NCBI RefSeq assembly: GCF_003854935.1
Contig: NZ_CP033969.1
Coordinates: 1,426,001 to 1,490,000, forward strand
Source: Cupriavidus pauculus
Lineage (GTDB): Bacteria > Pseudomonadota > Gammaproteobacteria > Burkholderiales > Burkholderiaceae
DNA length: 64,000 bases
Reading direction: 5' to 3'
A program made the translations under genes and the position numbers. Positions 20,317 through 28,770 of the stretch are shown here, piece by piece. Position 1 is the stretch's first letter; each line of letters starts with the position of its first letter. The notes beneath the pieces are model-generated. The model had not been told where the DNA came from and searched no databases. It worked only from the letters and a program-made list of their open reading frames with translations.

Positions 20317-20802
20317 ATGGCAAAGAAGAATGAGATGAGCGTGAACATCGGTATTTCGGACAAGGACCGCAAGAAGATCGCGGAAGGCCTGAGCAAGCTG
20401 CTGGCCGACACCTACACCCTCTATCTCAAGACCCACAACTTCCACTGGAACGTGACGGGTCCCATGTTCAACACGCTGCATACGATGTTCGAAACCCAGT
20501 ACACCGAACTGGCGCTGGCTGTGGACTCGATCGCCGAGCGGATCCGCGCGCTGGGCTACCCGGCACCGGGCACCTATCGCGAATTCGCCAAGCTGTCGTC
20601 GATCGCCGAGGAAGAGGGCGTGCCCGAGGCCACGGACATGATCCGCAAGCTTGTGGAAGGCCAGGAAGCCGTGGTGCGCACCGCGCGCTCGCTGTTCCCG
20701 GTCATCGACGCAGCCGGCGACGAGCCGTCGGCCGACCTGCTGACCCAGCGCATGCAGACGCACGAGAAGACCGCGTGGATGCTGCGCTCGCTGCTGGCCT
20801 GA
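20317..20802 (+). CDS. Dps/ferritin-like DNA-binding stress protein
   Basis: A 161-residue protein of the Dps family. Dodecameric Dps oxidises ferrous iron with hydrogen peroxide and stores it, protecting DNA. The ferroxidase signature is clear: [46 protein letters not shown], with the His, Asp and Glu ligands in place. A short Lys-rich N-terminus ([20 protein letters not shown]) could bind DNA. The ATG at 20317 follows GGAGCTGAG. Sitting downstream of oxyR, it fits an OxyR-regulated peroxide defence locus, though no OxyR site was mapped. Confidence 0.93.
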   Translation: MAKKNEMSVNIGISDKDRKKIAEGLSKLLADTYTLYLKTHNFHWNVTGPMFNTLHTMFETQYTELALAVDSIAERIRALGYPAPGTYREFAKLSSIAEEEGVPEATDMIRKLVEGQEAVVRTARSLFPVIDAAGDEPSADLLTQRMQTHEKTAWMLRSLLA

Positions 20803-20900
20803 TCCCCGTCATGCCCGTCACCGGTTGAACCGGTACAACGCGCCTCGGACCCGTGCCGAGGCGCGTTTTTGCTTGGTATTTCCTGAAGTCCGCCTCCGCC

Positions 20901-21785
20901 ATGTCCCATCCGTCCGCCGCTCCCCACCATCCTGGCCGCCTCGCGCTCTACGCGCGGCTGGTGCGCATCGACAAGCCGATCGGCACGCTGCTGCTGCTGT
21001 GGCCCACGCTCTGGGCGCTGTGGATGGCCGCGGAAGGCCCGCCGACGTGGCAGATCTTCTGCATTTTCTTTGCCGGCACGTTCCTGATGCGCTCGGCCGG
21101 CTGCGCCATCAACGACTGGGCGGACCGGGACTTCGACCGCCACGTCAAGCGCACCCGCGAGCGGCCGCTGACCGCCGGGCTGATCGCCAGTTGGGAGGCG
21201 CTGGCCGTGGCGGCCGTGCTGGCACTGGTGGCGTTCGCGCTGATCCTGCCGCTGAACGGGCTGACGAAGTGGCTGGCCGTGGTGGCGGCGGTGCTGGCCG
21301 GCACGTATCCGTTCTTCAAGCGCTTCTTTGCGATCCCGCAGGCGTACCTGGGCATCGCGTTCGGGTTTGGCATCCCGATGGCGTTTGCCGCCATCCAGGC
21401 GCAGGTGCCGTTCGTGGCGTGGCTGATGCTGCTGGCCAACGTGTTCTGGGCCGTGGCGTACGACACCGCCTACGCGATGGTCGACCGCGACGACGACCTG
21501 CTGCTGGGCATGAAGACATCGGCCATCACGTTCGGCCGCTTCGACGTGGCCGCGATCATGATCTGCTACGCGGCGTTCCTGGGGCTGATGGCCTGGGCGG
21601 GCGCGCTGCTGGACCTGGGCTGGCCCTACTACGCCGGCCTGGCCGCGGCAGCCGCGATGGCCGGCTACCACTACACGCTGATCCGCAACCGCGACCGCAT
21701 GCAATGCTTCGCCGCATTCCGCCACAACAACTGGCTCGGCGCGTGCGTGTTTGGGGGCACGCTGGCGGCGTATCTGGTGAAGTAG
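20901..21785 (+). CDS. ubiA: 4-hydroxybenzoate polyprenyltransferase
   Basis: A 294-residue integral membrane enzyme with about eight helices. It attaches the octaprenyl chain to 4-hydroxybenzoate, the second step of ubiquinone synthesis. The two Asp-rich magnesium/diphosphate motifs are present: [20 protein letters not shown] and [21 protein letters not shown]. The ATG at 20901 gives the normal N-terminus; an upstream in-frame start would add 16 atypical residues. The gene converges on proC, and a REP-like palindrome fills the gap. Confidence 0.96.
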   Translation: MSHPSAAPHHPGRLALYARLVRIDKPIGTLLLLWPTLWALWMAAEGPPTWQIFCIFFAGTFLMRSAGCAINDWADRDFDRHVKRTRERPLTAGLIASWEALAVAAVLALVAFALILPLNGLTKWLAVVAAVLAGTYPFFKRFFAIPQAYLGIAFGFGIPMAFAAIQAQVPFVAWLMLLANVFWAVAYDTAYAMVDRDDDLLLGMKTSAITFGRFDVAAIMICYAAFLGLMAWAGALLDLGWPYYAGLAAAAAMAGYHYTLIRNRDRMQCFAAFRHNNWLGACVFGGTLAAYLVK

Positions 21786-21806
21786 GGCAGGGTCGCGTTT
21801 GTTTGC

Positions 21807-21835
21807 TCCCCTATCCCGCAAGGCGGGAGAGGGGA
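21807..21835. repeat. REP-like palindrome, single copy (ubiA/proC gap)
   Basis: TCCCCTATCCCGC pairs with GCGGGAGAGGGGA around a 3-nt loop, with one mismatch. It belongs to the same family as the array at 42.4 kb and lies in a convergent gap, where it may act as a terminator. Confidence 0.75.
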
Positions 21836-21869
21836 AAAACCTGCGGGCTTCAGACTACGCCCCCAACCT

Positions 21870-22688
21870 TCAATCCTTCCCGAACTCCGCGCCCATTTCC
21901 TTGCCCCGCGCCGCGGCGGCATGCATGGCCTTGACGAAGGCTTCGGCGATGCCGCCGGCGTCCATGGCGGTCAGGGCGGCATAGGTGGTGCCGCCTTTCG
22001 AGGTCACGCGCTCGCGCAGCAGTGAAACCGGCTCGGGCGATTCGGCGGCCAGCGCGGCGGCGCCGCGGAATGTCTCGACGGCCAGCTTGCGGCCCTGCTC
22101 GGCCGACAGCCCCAGCTCCCGGGCCGCGCGCTCCATCGCTTCGACGAAATAGAACACGTAGGCCGGGCCGCTGCCGGAGATGGCCGTGACGGCGTCGATC
22201 TGGTCGTCGCCATCGACCCAGACGCACTGGCCCACGGCCTCGGCCACCGCCGTGGCGATGGCCCGGTCGCGCTCGGCCAGGCCCGGTGCGGTGGCCAGCC
22301 CGGTCATGCCCATGCCGGCCAGCGCCGGGGTGTTGGGCATGGCGCGCACCAGCCGGCTGCGGCCGAGCCAGCGGGCCATGTCCTGCAGCCGGATGCCGGC
22401 CGCCACGCTGATGACGAGGTTGTCGGCCAGCAGCGGCACCAGCGGCGCGATGGCGTCGCGGAAATGCTGCGGCTTGACGGCCAGCACGATCACGTCGCTG
22501 ACGCCAAAGGTGGCGTCGGGCGCCGCCATGGCCTGCACGCCGGTCTGGGCCAGCCGCTGGCGCACGTCGGCGGACGGGTCGACCACGCGGATCGCGCCGG
22601 CGGGCACGCCACGGGCCACCAGGCCGCCGATCAGCGCGGCGGCCATGTTGCCGCCGCCAAGGAAGCCGAAGGTAAGGGAATCGAGCAT
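21870..22688 (-). CDS. proC: Pyrroline-5-carboxylate reductase
   Basis: A 272-residue enzyme for the last step of proline synthesis, reduction of pyrroline-5-carboxylate with NAD(P)H. The N-terminal Rossmann motif is FGFLGGGNMAAALIGGL. The family signature near the C-terminus reads GSGPAYVFYFVEAMERAARELGLS, followed by TSKGGTTYAALTAMDAGGIAEAFVKAMHAAAARGKEMG. The length is standard (E. coli 269). yggS lies 77 bp upstream on the same strand, a common pairing. Confidence 0.96.
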   Translation of the reverse strand: MLDSLTFGFLGGGNMAAALIGGLVARGVPAGAIRVVDPSADVRQRLAQTGVQAMAAPDATFGVSDVIVLAVKPQHFRDAIAPLVPLLADNLVISVAAGIRLQDMARWLGRSRLVRAMPNTPALAGMGMTGLATAPGLAERDRAIATAVAEAVGQCVWVDGDDQIDAVTAISGSGPAYVFYFVEAMERAARELGLSAEQGRKLAVETFRGAAALAAESPEPVSLLRERVTSKGGTTYAALTAMDAGGIAEAFVKAMHAAAARGKEMGAEFGKD

Positions 22689-22765
22689 GAAGTTTCCTGG
22701 TAGGCCGGTGCGATGCGTGTCGACCGGCGTGGTGCGTGGTGCGGTGTCGGGGGGCTGGCGGCGTG

Positions 22766-23455
22766 CTACTGCCGCGCGCCGAAGATGGCGGTGCCGATGC
22801 GCACCAGCGTGGCGCCTTCGGCAATGGCCGCGTCCATGTCGGCGGACATGCCCATCGACAGCGTGTCCACGTTTAGCCCGGATTGGCGCAGTTGGTCAAG
22901 CAGCCCGCGCAGCGCGGCAAACGGCTGGCGCTGGGCGGCGGGGTCCGACGCCGGCGCCGGGATGGCCATCAGCCCGCGCAGGCGCAGGTTCGGCAGTTGG
23001 GCGATAGCCTGCGCCAGTGCGGGCACCTCGGCCGGCGCCACGCCGCTCTTGGTGTCCTCGTCGCTGATATTGACCTGGATGCAGACCTGCAGCGGCGGCA
23101 GCCCGGCCGGCCGCTGGGCCGACAGCCGCTCGGCAATCCGCAGCCGGTCGATCGCATGCACCCAGTCGAACTGCTCGGCCACCGGGCGCGTCTTGTTGCT
23201 CTGCAGGGGGCCGATGAAATGCCACTGGAGCTGGCCGCGAAGGTCGTCCAGCGCGGCGATCTTTTCCACCCCTTCCTGGACGTAATTCTCGCCAAATGCC
23301 CGCTGCCCGGCCGCCACCGCCTCGCGCACCCGGGCCGCCGAAACAGTCTTGGAAACCGCCAGCAGCATGACGTCGGAGGGCGCCCTGCCGGCTTGTTGTG
23401 CGGCCGCCGCGATGTCATGGTTCACGGCTTGCAAGTTGGCGGCGATTACAGACAT
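22766..23455 (-). CDS. yggS: YggS family PLP homeostasis protein
   Basis: A 229-residue single-domain PLP-binding protein that buffers pyridoxal phosphate and amino acid pools and has no known catalytic reaction. The PLP lysine is Lys36 in VMLLAVSKTVSAARVREA. GENYVQEGVEKI, WHFIGPLQSNKT, RGLMAIPA and LSMGMSADMDAAIAEGATLVRIGTAIFG are all family marks. The ATG at 23455 gives MSVIAANLQAVNHDIAAAAQ; a 50-codon extension would run into the pilT promoter region. It is divergent from pilT, as in many proteobacteria. Confidence 0.95.
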   Translation of the reverse strand: MSVIAANLQAVNHDIAAAAQQAGRAPSDVMLLAVSKTVSAARVREAVAAGQRAFGENYVQEGVEKIAALDDLRGQLQWHFIGPLQSNKTRPVAEQFDWVHAIDRLRIAERLSAQRPAGLPPLQVCIQVNISDEDTKSGVAPAEVPALAQAIAQLPNLRLRGLMAIPAPASDPAAQRQPFAALRGLLDQLRQSGLNVDTLSMGMSADMDAAIAEGATLVRIGTAIFGARQ

Positions 23456-23564
23456 AATCCAGCGGAATAATTCCAAGAAGTACAAACAGAAGTACAACAA
23501 TAAACCGGTAAAGGCCCGGCAAACGGTGTACCGCCAGGGCCTGTTCAGGGTGGGGTCATTATAG

Positions 23565-24608
23565 ATGGACATCGCACAGCTTCTGGCCTTCGCGGTCAAG
23601 AACAAGGCTTCCGATCTTCACCTCTCGGCAGACATGCCGCCGATGGTGCGTATTCACGGGGACATGCGCCGCATCAACGTCGCGGCCATGACGCACAAGG
23701 ACGTCCACGCCATGGTGTACGACATCATGAGCGACGTGCAGCGCAAATCCTACGAAGAGCGGCTGGAGGTCGATTTCTCTTTCGAGATCGCCGGGCTGTC
23801 CCGCTTCCGGGTCAACGCCTACAACACCCAGCGCGGCGCCGCGGCCGTGTTCCGGACGATTCCCTCCAAGGTACTGACGCTCGACGACCTGCACGCGCCG
23901 GCCGTGTTTGCCGACCTGTGCATGAAGCCGCGCGGGCTGGTGCTGGTGACCGGGCCCACGGGCTCGGGCAAGTCGACCACGCTGGCGGCGATGGTGGACC
24001 ACCGCAACGACAACGACATGGGCCACATCCTCACGGTGGAGGACCCGATCGAATTCGTCCACAACTCCAAGAAAAGCCTGATCAACCAGCGCGAGCTCGG
24101 GCCGCACACGCACTCGTTCGCCAACGCGCTGCGCTCGGCGCTGCGCGAGGATCCGGACGTGATCCTGGTGGGCGAACTGCGCGACCTGGAAACCATCCGC
24201 CTGGCGCTGACCGCCGCGGAAACGGGCCACCTTGTCTTTGCCACGCTGCACACCAGCTCGGCGGCCAAGACCATCGACCGGGTCGTGGACGTGTTTCCGC
24301 CCGAGGAAAAGGACATGGTCCGCACGATGCTGTCCGAATCGCTGGAAGCGGTCATCTCGCAGACGCTGCTCAAGACGCGCGACGGCAACGGCCGGACCGC
24401 CGCGCACGAGATCATGATCGCCACGCCGGCCATCCGGCACCTGATCCGCGAGAACAAGATCGCCCAGATGTACTCGATGATGCAGACGTCCAGCGGCCTG
24501 GGCATGCAGACGCTGGACCAGTGCCTGAGCGACCTGATCAAGCGCGGCATGATCAACTACAACGACGCGCGGGCGATTGCCAAGAATCCTGACGCCTTCA
24601 TGGGATAA
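23565..24608 (+). CDS. pilT: Type IV pilus retraction ATPase PilT
   Basis: A 347-residue cytoplasmic hexameric ATPase that powers pilus retraction, twitching and DNA uptake. The N-terminal PAS-like domain (MDIAQLLAFAVKNKASDLHLSADMPPMVRIHGDMRRI) precedes the RecA-like core. That core has Walker A GPTGSGKSTTLAAM, the Asp box (ILTVEDPIEFVH), Walker B DPDVILVGELRDLETI, the His box, and the PilT-specific AIRHLIRE near the C-terminus. Its ATG lies 109 bp from the divergent yggS, in an A/T-richer gap. pilU follows after 9 bp. Confidence 0.97.
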   Translation: MDIAQLLAFAVKNKASDLHLSADMPPMVRIHGDMRRINVAAMTHKDVHAMVYDIMSDVQRKSYEERLEVDFSFEIAGLSRFRVNAYNTQRGAAAVFRTIPSKVLTLDDLHAPAVFADLCMKPRGLVLVTGPTGSGKSTTLAAMVDHRNDNDMGHILTVEDPIEFVHNSKKSLINQRELGPHTHSFANALRSALREDPDVILVGELRDLETIRLALTAAETGHLVFATLHTSSAAKTIDRVVDVFPPEEKDMVRTMLSESLEAVISQTLLKTRDGNGRTAAHEIMIATPAIRHLIRENKIAQMYSMMQTSSGLGMQTLDQCLSDLIKRGMINYNDARAIAKNPDAFMG

Positions 24609-24617
24609 GGAGCCAGC

Positions 24618-25757
24618 ATGCTAGACCGCGAAAGCGCCTCGAAGTACATCAACGACCTGCTGGAGCTGATGGTGAACAACCGCGGCTCGGACCTGTTCAT
24701 CACGTCGGAATTCCCGCCCGCGATCAAGGTGGACGGCAAGATCACGCCGGTGTCGCAGCAGCCGCTGAACCCGACGCAGGCCCTGGGGCTGGTGCGATCG
24801 ATCATGAACGAGCGCCAGGTGAAGGAGTTCGACGACACGCGCGAGTGCAACTTCGCCATCACGGCGCCCAACGCCGGGCGGTTCCGCGTATCGGCGTTCA
24901 TCCAGCAGGGCCGGGCCGGCATGGTGGTGCGGACGATCAACACGCGCATCCCGTCGGTGGAGGACCTGGACCTGCCGCCGTCGCTGCATGACATCGTCAT
25001 GTCCAAGCGCGGCCTGGTGATCGTCACCGGCGCCACGGGGTCGGGCAAGTCGACGTCGCTGGCGGCGATGCTGGACCACCGCAACGCGCACTCGTACGGC
25101 CACATCATCACGATCGAGGACCCGATCGAGTACGTGCACGCGCACCAGAACTGCATCGTCACGCAGCGCGAGGTGGGCATCGACACCGAGTCGTGGCACA
25201 TCGCGCTCAAGAACACGCTGCGCCAGGCGCCCGACGTGATCCTGATCGGCGAAATCCGCGACCGCGAGACCATGGAGTACGCGATGCAGTACGCCGAGAC
25301 GGGCCACCTGTGCCTGGCCACGCTGCACGCGAACAACGCCAACCAGGCCATCGACCGGATCGTCAACTTCTTCCCCGAGGAAAAGCGCCAGCAGTTGCTG
25401 ATCGACCTGTCGCTGAACCTGAAGGCGATGATCTCGCAGCGGCTGCTGCCGCGCGCCGGCCGCAAGGGCCGCGTGCCGGCCGTGGAGATCATGATCGGCA
25501 CGCCGCTGGTGGCCGACCTGATCTTCAAGGGCGAGATCCACGAGCTCAAGGAAGTCATCAAGAAATCGCGCGAGCAGGGCATGATCTCGTTCGACCAGGC
25601 GCTGTTCGAGCTGTACGAGGCCGACAAGATCACGTACGAGGACGCGCTCAAGAACGCCGACTCGCTGAACGACCTGCGCCTGATGATCAAGCTGCACAGC
25701 ACGCGCCACCGCGACGCCGACCTGGGCGCCGGCACCGAGCACCTGAACGTGATCTGA
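24618..25757 (+). CDS. pilU: Type IV pilus ATPase PilU
   Basis: A 379-residue PilT paralogue. PilU acts with PilT to give high-force retraction. It has the same layout: N-terminal domain with NNRGSDLFITSEFPPAIKVDGKI, Walker A GATGSGKSTSLAAM, IITIEDPIEYVHAHQNC, Walker B DVILIGEIRDRETMEYAM, and ATLHANNANQAIDRIVNFFPEEKRQQLL. The C-terminus (KLHSTRHRDADLGAGTEHLNVI) is longer than in PilT, as usual for PilU. AAGGAGCC before the ATG overlaps the end of pilT, so translation is probably coupled. Confidence 0.95.
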   Translation: MLDRESASKYINDLLELMVNNRGSDLFITSEFPPAIKVDGKITPVSQQPLNPTQALGLVRSIMNERQVKEFDDTRECNFAITAPNAGRFRVSAFIQQGRAGMVVRTINTRIPSVEDLDLPPSLHDIVMSKRGLVIVTGATGSGKSTSLAAMLDHRNAHSYGHIITIEDPIEYVHAHQNCIVTQREVGIDTESWHIALKNTLRQAPDVILIGEIRDRETMEYAMQYAETGHLCLATLHANNANQAIDRIVNFFPEEKRQQLLIDLSLNLKAMISQRLLPRAGRKGRVPAVEIMIGTPLVADLIFKGEIHELKEVIKKSREQGMISFDQALFELYEADKITYEDALKNADSLNDLRLMIKLHSTRHRDADLGAGTEHLNVI

Positions 25758-25812
25758 CGCGCCGGGAGCCGGGCGCGGTATCCTTGCGCCCATCCCCACC
25801 AGGAGACCGACG

Positions 25813-26307
25813 ATGCAAAACGTCTACCAGTTCGAAGCCAGCTCGCTGGCGGGCCAGCCGGTGCCGCTGGCCGACTTCCGCGGCAAGGTGCTGCTGATCG
25901 TCAACACGGCGAGCGAGTGCGGGTTCACGCCGCAGTACGCTGGGCTGCAGGCGCTGCAGGACGCCTACCAGACGCGCGGTTTCGACGTGCTGGGCTTTCC
26001 GTGCAACCAGTTCGGCAAGCAGGAGCCTGGCGATGCCGAGCAGATCGGCGCGTTCTGCGAGTCGCGCTTCCACGTCACGTTTCCGATGTTCGCCAAGATC
26101 GACGTGAACGGCGCCGACGCCCACCCGCTCTACAAGTGGCTGACCTCCGAGAAGCCGGGCCTGCTGGGGACCCAGGCGATCAAGTGGAATTTCACCAAGT
26201 TCCTGCTGCGCCGCGACGGCACGATCTTCAAGCGCTACGCGCCGACGACCAAGCCCGACGAAATCCGCGCCGACATCGAGACGCTGCTGAGCGACCCGGG
26301 CGCCTGA
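25813..26307 (+). CDS. Glutathione peroxidase family protein
   Basis: A 164-residue thioredoxin-fold peroxidase that reduces hydrogen and organic peroxides. The peroxidatic residue is Cys36 in IVNTASECGFTPQYAGL, a cysteine form rather than selenocysteine. The other catalytic parts are LGFPCNQFGKQEPG (Gln, with a possible resolving Cys) and KWNFTKFLLRRDG (Trp, Asn). The start follows AGGAGACCGACG. It reads with pilTU after a 55-bp gap but has no functional link to pili. It resembles E. coli BtuE, whose name I do not transfer. Confidence 0.93.
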   Translation: MQNVYQFEASSLAGQPVPLADFRGKVLLIVNTASECGFTPQYAGLQALQDAYQTRGFDVLGFPCNQFGKQEPGDAEQIGAFCESRFHVTFPMFAKIDVNGADAHPLYKWLTSEKPGLLGTQAIKWNFTKFLLRRDGTIFKRYAPTTKPDEIRADIETLLSDPGA

Positions 26308-26341
26308 GCGCCCCTGCCCTGTATCGCCGCCACCGCCACGG

Positions 26342-27034
26342 TCAGCCGTGGCAATCGTTGCTGACCGCCCGCAGGAAGCCGTTGAGCGAGCGTTCGGACG
26401 TTTCCTGGAAGTGCTCGGCCAGCATGGTGAGTTGGCGGCAGCGGTCGAGCCGGAAGCTGCGGTAGTCCTCGCGCGCCGTGCACCACGCCGCCACGAGCCA
26501 GACATTGCCCCAGAAGAACAGCCCCAGCGGCTGCACCACGCGCACGGTGTCGCGCTGCTGCGCGTCGCGGTAATCGATCTGCAGCAGCCGCTGCGCGCCG
26601 ATGGCCGTGTGGACGATGTCGAACGCGTCGCGCACGGCCGGCTGGTTCACGTACTCGGGCGCGAAGATCCGGCTCTGCTGGGCGGCCAGCCGGCGCTGCG
26701 GCGGCAGCGCGCCCATCAGCTTTTCCAGCGACGGCTCGGCCGCGGCGGCCAGCGCGCCGCCGCCCCACGCCTTGAGCAGGCGCAGGCCGGCCACCATCGC
26801 CTCTACCTCCAGCGACGTGAACATCAGCGGCGGCACGTCGTAGTCGGGCCGCAGCCGATAGCCGATGCCAGCCTCGCCCTCGACGGGCACGCCGGACAGC
26901 GACAGCGCCTGGATATCGCGATAGACCGTCCGCTCGGACACGCCCAGCCGCTGGGCCAGCAGCGCCGCCGTGGTCAGGCGGCGGCCCCGCAGGACCTGCA
27001 CGATCTGGAAGAGGCGGTCGGCGCGTCGGCTCAT
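26342..27034 (-). CDS. YafY-type transcriptional regulator with WYL domain
   Basis: A 230-residue DeoR-like regulator. The N-terminal HTH reads RADRLFQIVQVLRGRRLTTAALLAQRLGVSERTVYRDIQAL. A linker leads to the WYL domain (about 135-210), with LLQIDYRDAQQRD and VQPLGLFFWGNVWLVAAWCTAREDYRSFRLDRC. WYL domains sense small ligands or nucleic acids. The gene lies 13 bp after a VOC protein on the same strand, so it probably controls that two-gene unit; the ligand is unknown. Confidence 0.9.
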   Translation of the reverse strand: MSRRADRLFQIVQVLRGRRLTTAALLAQRLGVSERTVYRDIQALSLSGVPVEGEAGIGYRLRPDYDVPPLMFTSLEVEAMVAGLRLLKAWGGGALAAAAEPSLEKLMGALPPQRRLAAQQSRIFAPEYVNQPAVRDAFDIVHTAIGAQRLLQIDYRDAQQRDTVRVVQPLGLFFWGNVWLVAAWCTAREDYRSFRLDRCRQLTMLAEHFQETSERSLNGFLRAVSNDCHG

Positions 27035-27047
27035 GGCGGATGGCGGG

Positions 27048-27461
27048 TCAGTAGGCGGCGGCGGTTTCGGCCGGCTGCGCTTGCGGCATCGTGGCCGGCT
27101 CGTGCAGGCCGATCCGGTTGCCTTCGCTGTCGGTGATGTGGGCGTAGCGGCCCATGTTGTCGGGTAGCTGCACCGGCCCGCGCACGGTCCGGCCGCCGGC
27201 GTAGGCCACGCGGGCCAGCATGTCGTCCAGCTGCGGCGCGTTCAGGTACGGCACCGGCCCGTAGAACGCGCTGGAGCGGTACTGGTCGCCGCGCACCAGC
27301 GCGCCGCCATCGACATGGGTGAACACCGCAAGCTCCTCGTCGCCAAGGGTCTCCCGGCGCAGCGGATGCTCGAACACCGCCTCGTAGAACTGGATCGCGC
27401 GCTGCATGTCGGTCACCGGAATTTCGAGCCAGTTGACCAGGGCATTGGATGGTTGGGCCAT
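27048..27461 (-). CDS. VOC (glyoxalase/bleomycin-resistance) family protein
   Basis: A 137-residue protein with the paired beta-alpha-beta-beta-beta units of the VOC fold. It opens MAQPSNALVNWLEIPVTDMQRAIQFYEAVFEHPL and closes YAHITDSEGNRIGLHEPA, a glyoxalase-like end with a possible Glu/His metal site. The ATG at 27461 is five codons inside the longest frame and gives the standard start. Its substrate is unknown. It is the first gene of a probable operon with the WYL regulator. Confidence 0.88.
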   Translation of the reverse strand: MAQPSNALVNWLEIPVTDMQRAIQFYEAVFEHPLRRETLGDEELAVFTHVDGGALVRGDQYRSSAFYGPVPYLNAPQLDDMLARVAYAGGRTVRGPVQLPDNMGRYAHITDSEGNRIGLHEPATMPQAQPAETAAAY

Positions 27462-27545
27462 GGTGGCGCTCCTCATCGTCGTTGGGGAGACCGGATGATG
27501 CGCGGCGCCTCCTGACAGCGTGCTGTCAGGAGCCTGTCAGGGGCC

Positions 27546-28271
27546 TCAACGCGGCATCCAGGCGGCCATCACCGGGACCAGGATGGCGGTCAGCACGCCG
27601 TTCAGGCCCATGCCCAGCGCCGAGAACGCGCCGGCCTCCTGGCTGACCTGGAACGCCCGCGCCGTGCCGATGCCGTGCGCCGCCACCCCGGTGGCAAAGC
27701 CGCGCACCGTGTAGTCGCGCACGCGCAGCAGATTCAGCAGCCCGGTGGCGCTGACCGCGCCGATGATGCCGGTGGCCATCACCAGCACGGCCGTCAGCGA
27801 CGGCAGCCCGCCGATCTTCTCGGACACGCCCATCGCGATCGGGATCGTCACCGACTTCGGCGCCAGCGAGCGCACCACCTCCGGCGACGCGCCCAGCAGG
27901 TAGGCGATGCCGACCGCCGACACCACCGCCGCCACCGACCCCGCCAGCAGGCCCACCAGCAGCGGCAGCACGTTGCTGCGCAGCTTCGGTAGCTGGGTGT
28001 ACAGCGGCACCGCCAGCGCCACGGTAGCCGGCCCGAGCAGGAAGTGGACGAACTGGGCGCCGTCGAAATAGGTCTTGTACGGCGTGCCCGTGACGGTCAG
28101 CACGGTGACGAGGATGGCCACCGAGATCATGACCGGATTGGCCAGCGGCGAGAACTTCGCCCGCTCGTAGATGCGGAACGCGAACACGTAGGCGATCAGC
28201 GTGGCCGTGAGCCCGATCAGCGGGCTGGCGGCCAGGTACACCCAGATTTCATTGAGGCGCGGCGACATCAT
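27546..28271 (-). CDS. CidB/LrgB family membrane protein
   Basis: A 241-residue inner-membrane protein with about seven helices. It opens MMSPRLNEIWVYLAASPLIGLTATLIAYVFAF. It has GPATVALAVPLYTQ, LAPKSVTIPIAMGVSEKIGGLPSLTAVLVMATGIIGA, and VAAHGIGTARAFQ, the conserved LrgB signatures. The family works with CidA/LrgA; it is linked to murein hydrolase control in Staphylococcus and to pyruvate or glycolate transport elsewhere. Its start overlaps the stop of the upstream cidA-like gene by 4 bp (ATGA). The glycolate oxidase operon lies just upstream, which fits a glycolate-related role; that link is inference. Confidence 0.92.
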   Translation of the reverse strand: MMSPRLNEIWVYLAASPLIGLTATLIAYVFAFRIYERAKFSPLANPVMISVAILVTVLTVTGTPYKTYFDGAQFVHFLLGPATVALAVPLYTQLPKLRSNVLPLLVGLLAGSVAAVVSAVGIAYLLGASPEVVRSLAPKSVTIPIAMGVSEKIGGLPSLTAVLVMATGIIGAVSATGLLNLLRVRDYTVRGFATGVAAHGIGTARAFQVSQEAGAFSALGMGLNGVLTAILVPVMAAWMPR

Positions 28272-28642
28272 GGCTGCGCTCCCGCGTCGGCCGGGGCTTC
28301 CCGGGGCGGTTTGCGCATCAGCGCCCGCGTGACCAGCGCCGTGACGGCGATGGCGATCCACGTGGAGAGCACCAGTGCGATGACGATCGGCATCCACTCG
28401 CTGCCAATGCGGTTGGCATGGACCATGATGCCCACCCCGGCCGGCACGAACAGCAGCGACAGGTGCTTGAGCAGCTCGCTGGCCGACCCCTGGATCACGG
28501 GCAGCAGCCGGTTGTCGAAGACGAGCCAGCCAAACAGGAGCAGCATGCCGATCACCGGACCGGGCACGGGCAGGCGCAGCGCGTAGCTGATGACCTCGCC
28601 CACGGTCTGGAAGACCAGCAGGATCGCGAAAGTCTGAAGCAT
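28268..28642 (-). CDS. CidA/LrgA family membrane protein
   Basis: A 124-residue holin-like protein with four helices: MLQTFAILLVFQTVGEVISYALRLPVPGPVIGMLLLFGWLVF opens the family domain, followed by LLKHLSLLFVPAGVGIMVH. The ATG at 28642 matches the usual start. The pair cidA-cidB is translationally coupled. The positively charged tail (RALMRKPPREAP) is cytoplasmic. It lies 128 bp after glcF on the same strand with a REP palindrome between, so it may share a transcript with the glycolate operon or be set apart from it. Confidence 0.92.
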   Translation of the reverse strand: MLQTFAILLVFQTVGEVISYALRLPVPGPVIGMLLLFGWLVFDNRLLPVIQGSASELLKHLSLLFVPAGVGIMVHANRIGSEWMPIVIALVLSTWIAIAVTALVTRALMRKPPREAPADAGAQP

Positions 28643-28722
28643 GGGGGCAGCTTGGGAACCGAAGTGCCGACATGGTACTCCCGTACAAGCCGCGTGCAAG
28701 GGTGTCGGCAGCGCCGGATTAG

Positions 28723-28753
28723 CTCCCCTCTCCCACGATGCGGGAGAGGGGAG
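28723..28753. repeat. REP-like palindrome, single copy (glcF/cidA gap)
   Basis: CTCCCCTCTCCC pairs perfectly with GGGAGAGGGGAG across 7 nt. It is the same family as the array at 42.4 kb. Confidence 0.8.
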
Positions 28754-28770
28754 ACAACATCGGGACTACT